From Bradyrhizobium sp. CB2312 (GTDB lineage Bacteria; Pseudomonadota; Alphaproteobacteria; Rhizobiales; Xanthobacteraceae), in contig NZ_CP121668.1 of assembly GCF_029714425.1 (NCBI RefSeq), positions 1,385,501 to 1,449,500 on the forward strand: a stretch of DNA of 64,000 nucleotides, in the 5' to 3' direction. The position numbers and the translations under genes are program-made. The notes under the pieces were generated by a model. It was not told where the DNA came from and did not search any database. It worked only from the letters and a program-made list of their open reading frames with translations. This document shows positions 63,024 to 64,000 of this stretch, one piece after another; position 1 is the stretch's first letter; the number at the start of each line of letters is the position of its first letter.

Positions 63024-63164
63024 GCTTGGGGCGCTTGATCGGTGACGGGGGGCCTGATCAGACGCAGCTGCAACTTAATCCCGGTGTGTTACGCGCCGGT
63101 GACAGGCAAAGTTATCCACAGGGTGTCCGTGTGGCTCGCAGAACGGTCAAATGCGGAAGGGTCC
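63024..63164 (-). ncRNA. candidate small RNA ahead of the orphan terminator
   Basis: No coding frame is supported between the terminator at 62978 and the family A repeat at 63165, yet the terminator is strong. A transcript of roughly 100-180 bases on the minus strand would explain it. No convincing promoter was found, and a read-through GNAT mRNA is equally possible. Contains a perfect TTATCCACA (63112-63120). Confidence 0.3.
63112..63120 (+). promoter_or_regulatory. perfect DnaA-type box
   Basis: TTATCCACA matches the DnaA consensus exactly. It is the only exact copy I noticed in this window. One isolated box is weak evidence for any regulation or origin role. Confidence 0.35.
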
Positions 63165-63247
63165 GTCATGCCCGGGCTTGTCCCGGGCATCCACGTTCTT
63201 GATACCGCGCGAAGATCGTGGATGGCCGGGACAAGCCCGGCCATGAC
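63165..63247. repeat. palindromic intergenic repeat, family A copy 4
   Basis: GTCATGCCCGGGCTTGTCCC on the left and CCGGGACAAGCCCGGCCATG on the right; the centre is TCTTGATACCGCGCGAAGA. It lies just after the GNAT gene end (63280 on the minus strand) and before the candidate sRNA. Confidence 0.9.
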
Positions 63248-63279
63248 GGCGCCGAAGCGTAATGCCCGGCCCGCAAAAA

Positions 63280-63735
63280 TCAGAAGATCTTGCGATAGAC
63301 GATGAAGCCGGAGCGCTCCGCGACCTTGTCGTAGAGGCTCTGCGCGGTGACGTTGGTCTCGTGCGTCTGCCAGTAGACCCGCGGGGACCCCGCGAGTTTG
63401 GCGCGCTCGTAGACGCCGTAGATCAGCGCCGAGGCGACGCCCTTGCCGCGCGAAGCTTCCAGCGTGAACAGGTCCTGCAGATAGCAGGACGGCTCGATCG
63501 CGGTGGTGCTGCGGTGGAACAGGTAGTGCGTCAGCCCGACCAGCTTGCCGTCGCTCTCGGCGACCAGTGCATGCACCGGCTCATAGGCATCGAAGAAGCG
63601 CTGCCACGTCACCTTCGTGATCTCGGGCGCCAGCGCGGTCGGGCCGGAGCGGCCGTAGAAGGCGTTGTAGCCGTCCCACAGCGGCAGCCATTGATCGTAG
63701 TCATGCCTCGTGACGGCGCGAATGGTGAGCGACAT
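63280..63735 (-). CDS. GNAT-family N-acetyltransferase
   Basis: 151 residues. Acetyl-CoA site EASRGKGVASALIYGVYERA (motif A: RGKGVA) and the start MSLTIRAVTRHDYDQWLPLWDGYN are typical; motif B follows at VYWQTHETNVTAQSLYDKVA. Substrate unknown. I start at the ATG at 63735; the frame begins at a TTG at 63750. Confidence 0.88.
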   Translation of the reverse strand: MSLTIRAVTRHDYDQWLPLWDGYNAFYGRSGPTALAPEITKVTWQRFFDAYEPVHALVAESDGKLVGLTHYLFHRSTTAIEPSCYLQDLFTLEASRGKGVASALIYGVYERAKLAGSPRVYWQTHETNVTAQSLYDKVAERSGFIVYRKIF

Positions 63736-63806
63736 GTGAGAATTCCGCAATCGATGAAGCGTCCTTCATACGTGATAAAGGGCGCGTCGATCAATTGTCT
63801 GCCGCT

Positions 63807-64000
63807 CTACTCCGCCACGCGCAGATATCGGATCAGCTTGCGGTTCGAGGGATCGCGCAGCGAGCGGTAGTAGTCGGCGCGCTCCGGCGCGTCGGTGTGG
63901 CGGACGAGGTCGGTGACCGGCGTGTAGCTCAGCATGCGGCCGCCGTCGGGCAGCGCGTTGCAGACGAAGCGCAGCACCTCGCCATTGCGCAGCTTGATGT
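63807..64000 (-). CDS. C-terminal part of a PAS-domain sensor protein, 5' end beyond the window
   Basis: 64 codons ending at TAG (63807-63809). The frame reads IKLRNGEVLRFVCNALPDGGRMLSY, then TPVTDLVRHTD, which matches the end of a PAS_7-like domain with its GGRxLxYxDxT-type motif. The rest of the protein, possibly a histidine kinase or diguanylate cyclase, lies beyond the right edge, so the family cannot be named. Confidence 0.6.
   Translation of the reverse strand, partial: IKLRNGEVLRFVCNALPDGGRMLSYTPVTDLVRHTDAPERADYYRSLRDPSNRKLIRYLRVAE

Noticed and set aside
63112..63120. Chromosome origin near the DnaA box
   Set aside because: No cluster of boxes, no AT-rich unwinding region, and no hemE, dnaA or parA-type genes nearby.

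Overview
The window looks like core chromosome of a Bradyrhizobium-type alphaproteobacterium (order Rhizobiales). The grounds are the GC-rich, strongly codon-biased genes; alphaproteobacterial orders such as lgt/midA-like/pgeF, rplY/pth/ychF, proC/ybjN and a marR/petR-like/histidine-kinase set; an orphan type-2 lumazine synthase behind an FMN riboswitch; and about 25 copies of short palindromic intergenic repeats. Genus level is inference from protein resemblance, not from a search. I saw no rRNA, tRNA, insertion sequence, prophage or CRISPR array.

Layout. 1-5.5 kb (minus): an exported protein cut by the edge, lspA, ileS and ribF. 5.7-10.4 kb: a solo CheY-like receiver, a HAD-IIA phosphatase, a membrane-anchored degenerate EAL protein (TipF-like) and a winged-helix/TPR regulator. 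10.5-17.8 kb: a methyltransferase, then a tightly packed minus-strand run uvrC, pgsA, moaD, moaE, prmB, holin-like, yihY. 18-23.2 kb: an outer-membrane barrel, a cold-shock protein, rlmJ, RNase T2, several small exported proteins including a DUF3617 protein, and a haloacid dehalogenase-like protein. 23.4-30.9 kb: a MarR/OmpR/kinase signalling operon facing ilvE, then a DUF2314 protein, hisS, a tautomerase and a thioesterase. 31-39.8 kb: proC, ybjN-like, riboswitch-ribH2, prs, a lipoprotein, pgeF, midA-like, lgt, a dienelactone hydrolase and a UbiK-like protein. 40-44.3 kb: rplY, pth, ychF, a DUF4282 protein and two tandem MaoC-like hot-dog proteins. 44.5-49.5 kb is the most orphan-rich part: two tiny membrane proteins, a helical protein, an exported protein, two NTF2-like paralogues, a small exported glycine-zipper protein and a small membrane protein. 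49.6-64 kb: uvrB, two tiny proteins, a LysR regulator facing a TauE-type permease, a Tat-exported metallo-beta-lactamase protein coupled to a SCO protein, a GST, a CWC protein, the DUF1800/DUF1501 pair, an IsdG-like monooxygenase, an aldo/keto reductase, a GNAT protein and the end of a PAS-containing protein.

How the genes work together. Most are housekeeping: nucleotide excision repair (uvrB, uvrC), translation (ileS, hisS, rplY, pth, prmB, rlmJ, ychF), flavin (ribF, ribH), phospholipid and lipoprotein maturation (pgsA, lgt, lspA), molybdopterin (moaD, moaE), PRPP (prs), proline and branched-chain amino acids (proC, ilvE). Many neighbours overlap by 1-4 bases, so translational coupling is common.

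I did not find a clearly new defence, mobile or biosynthetic system. The best leads are small: a terminator-like hairpin with no gene in front of it on the minus strand (possible sRNA near 63 kb), a perfect CtrA-type box in front of the outer-membrane gene, a nested palindrome at the aldo/keto reductase start, the coupled exported MBL/SCO pair, the DUF1800/DUF1501 pair, the degenerate EAL protein, and the dense, modular palindromic repeats, one of which supplies a stop codon.
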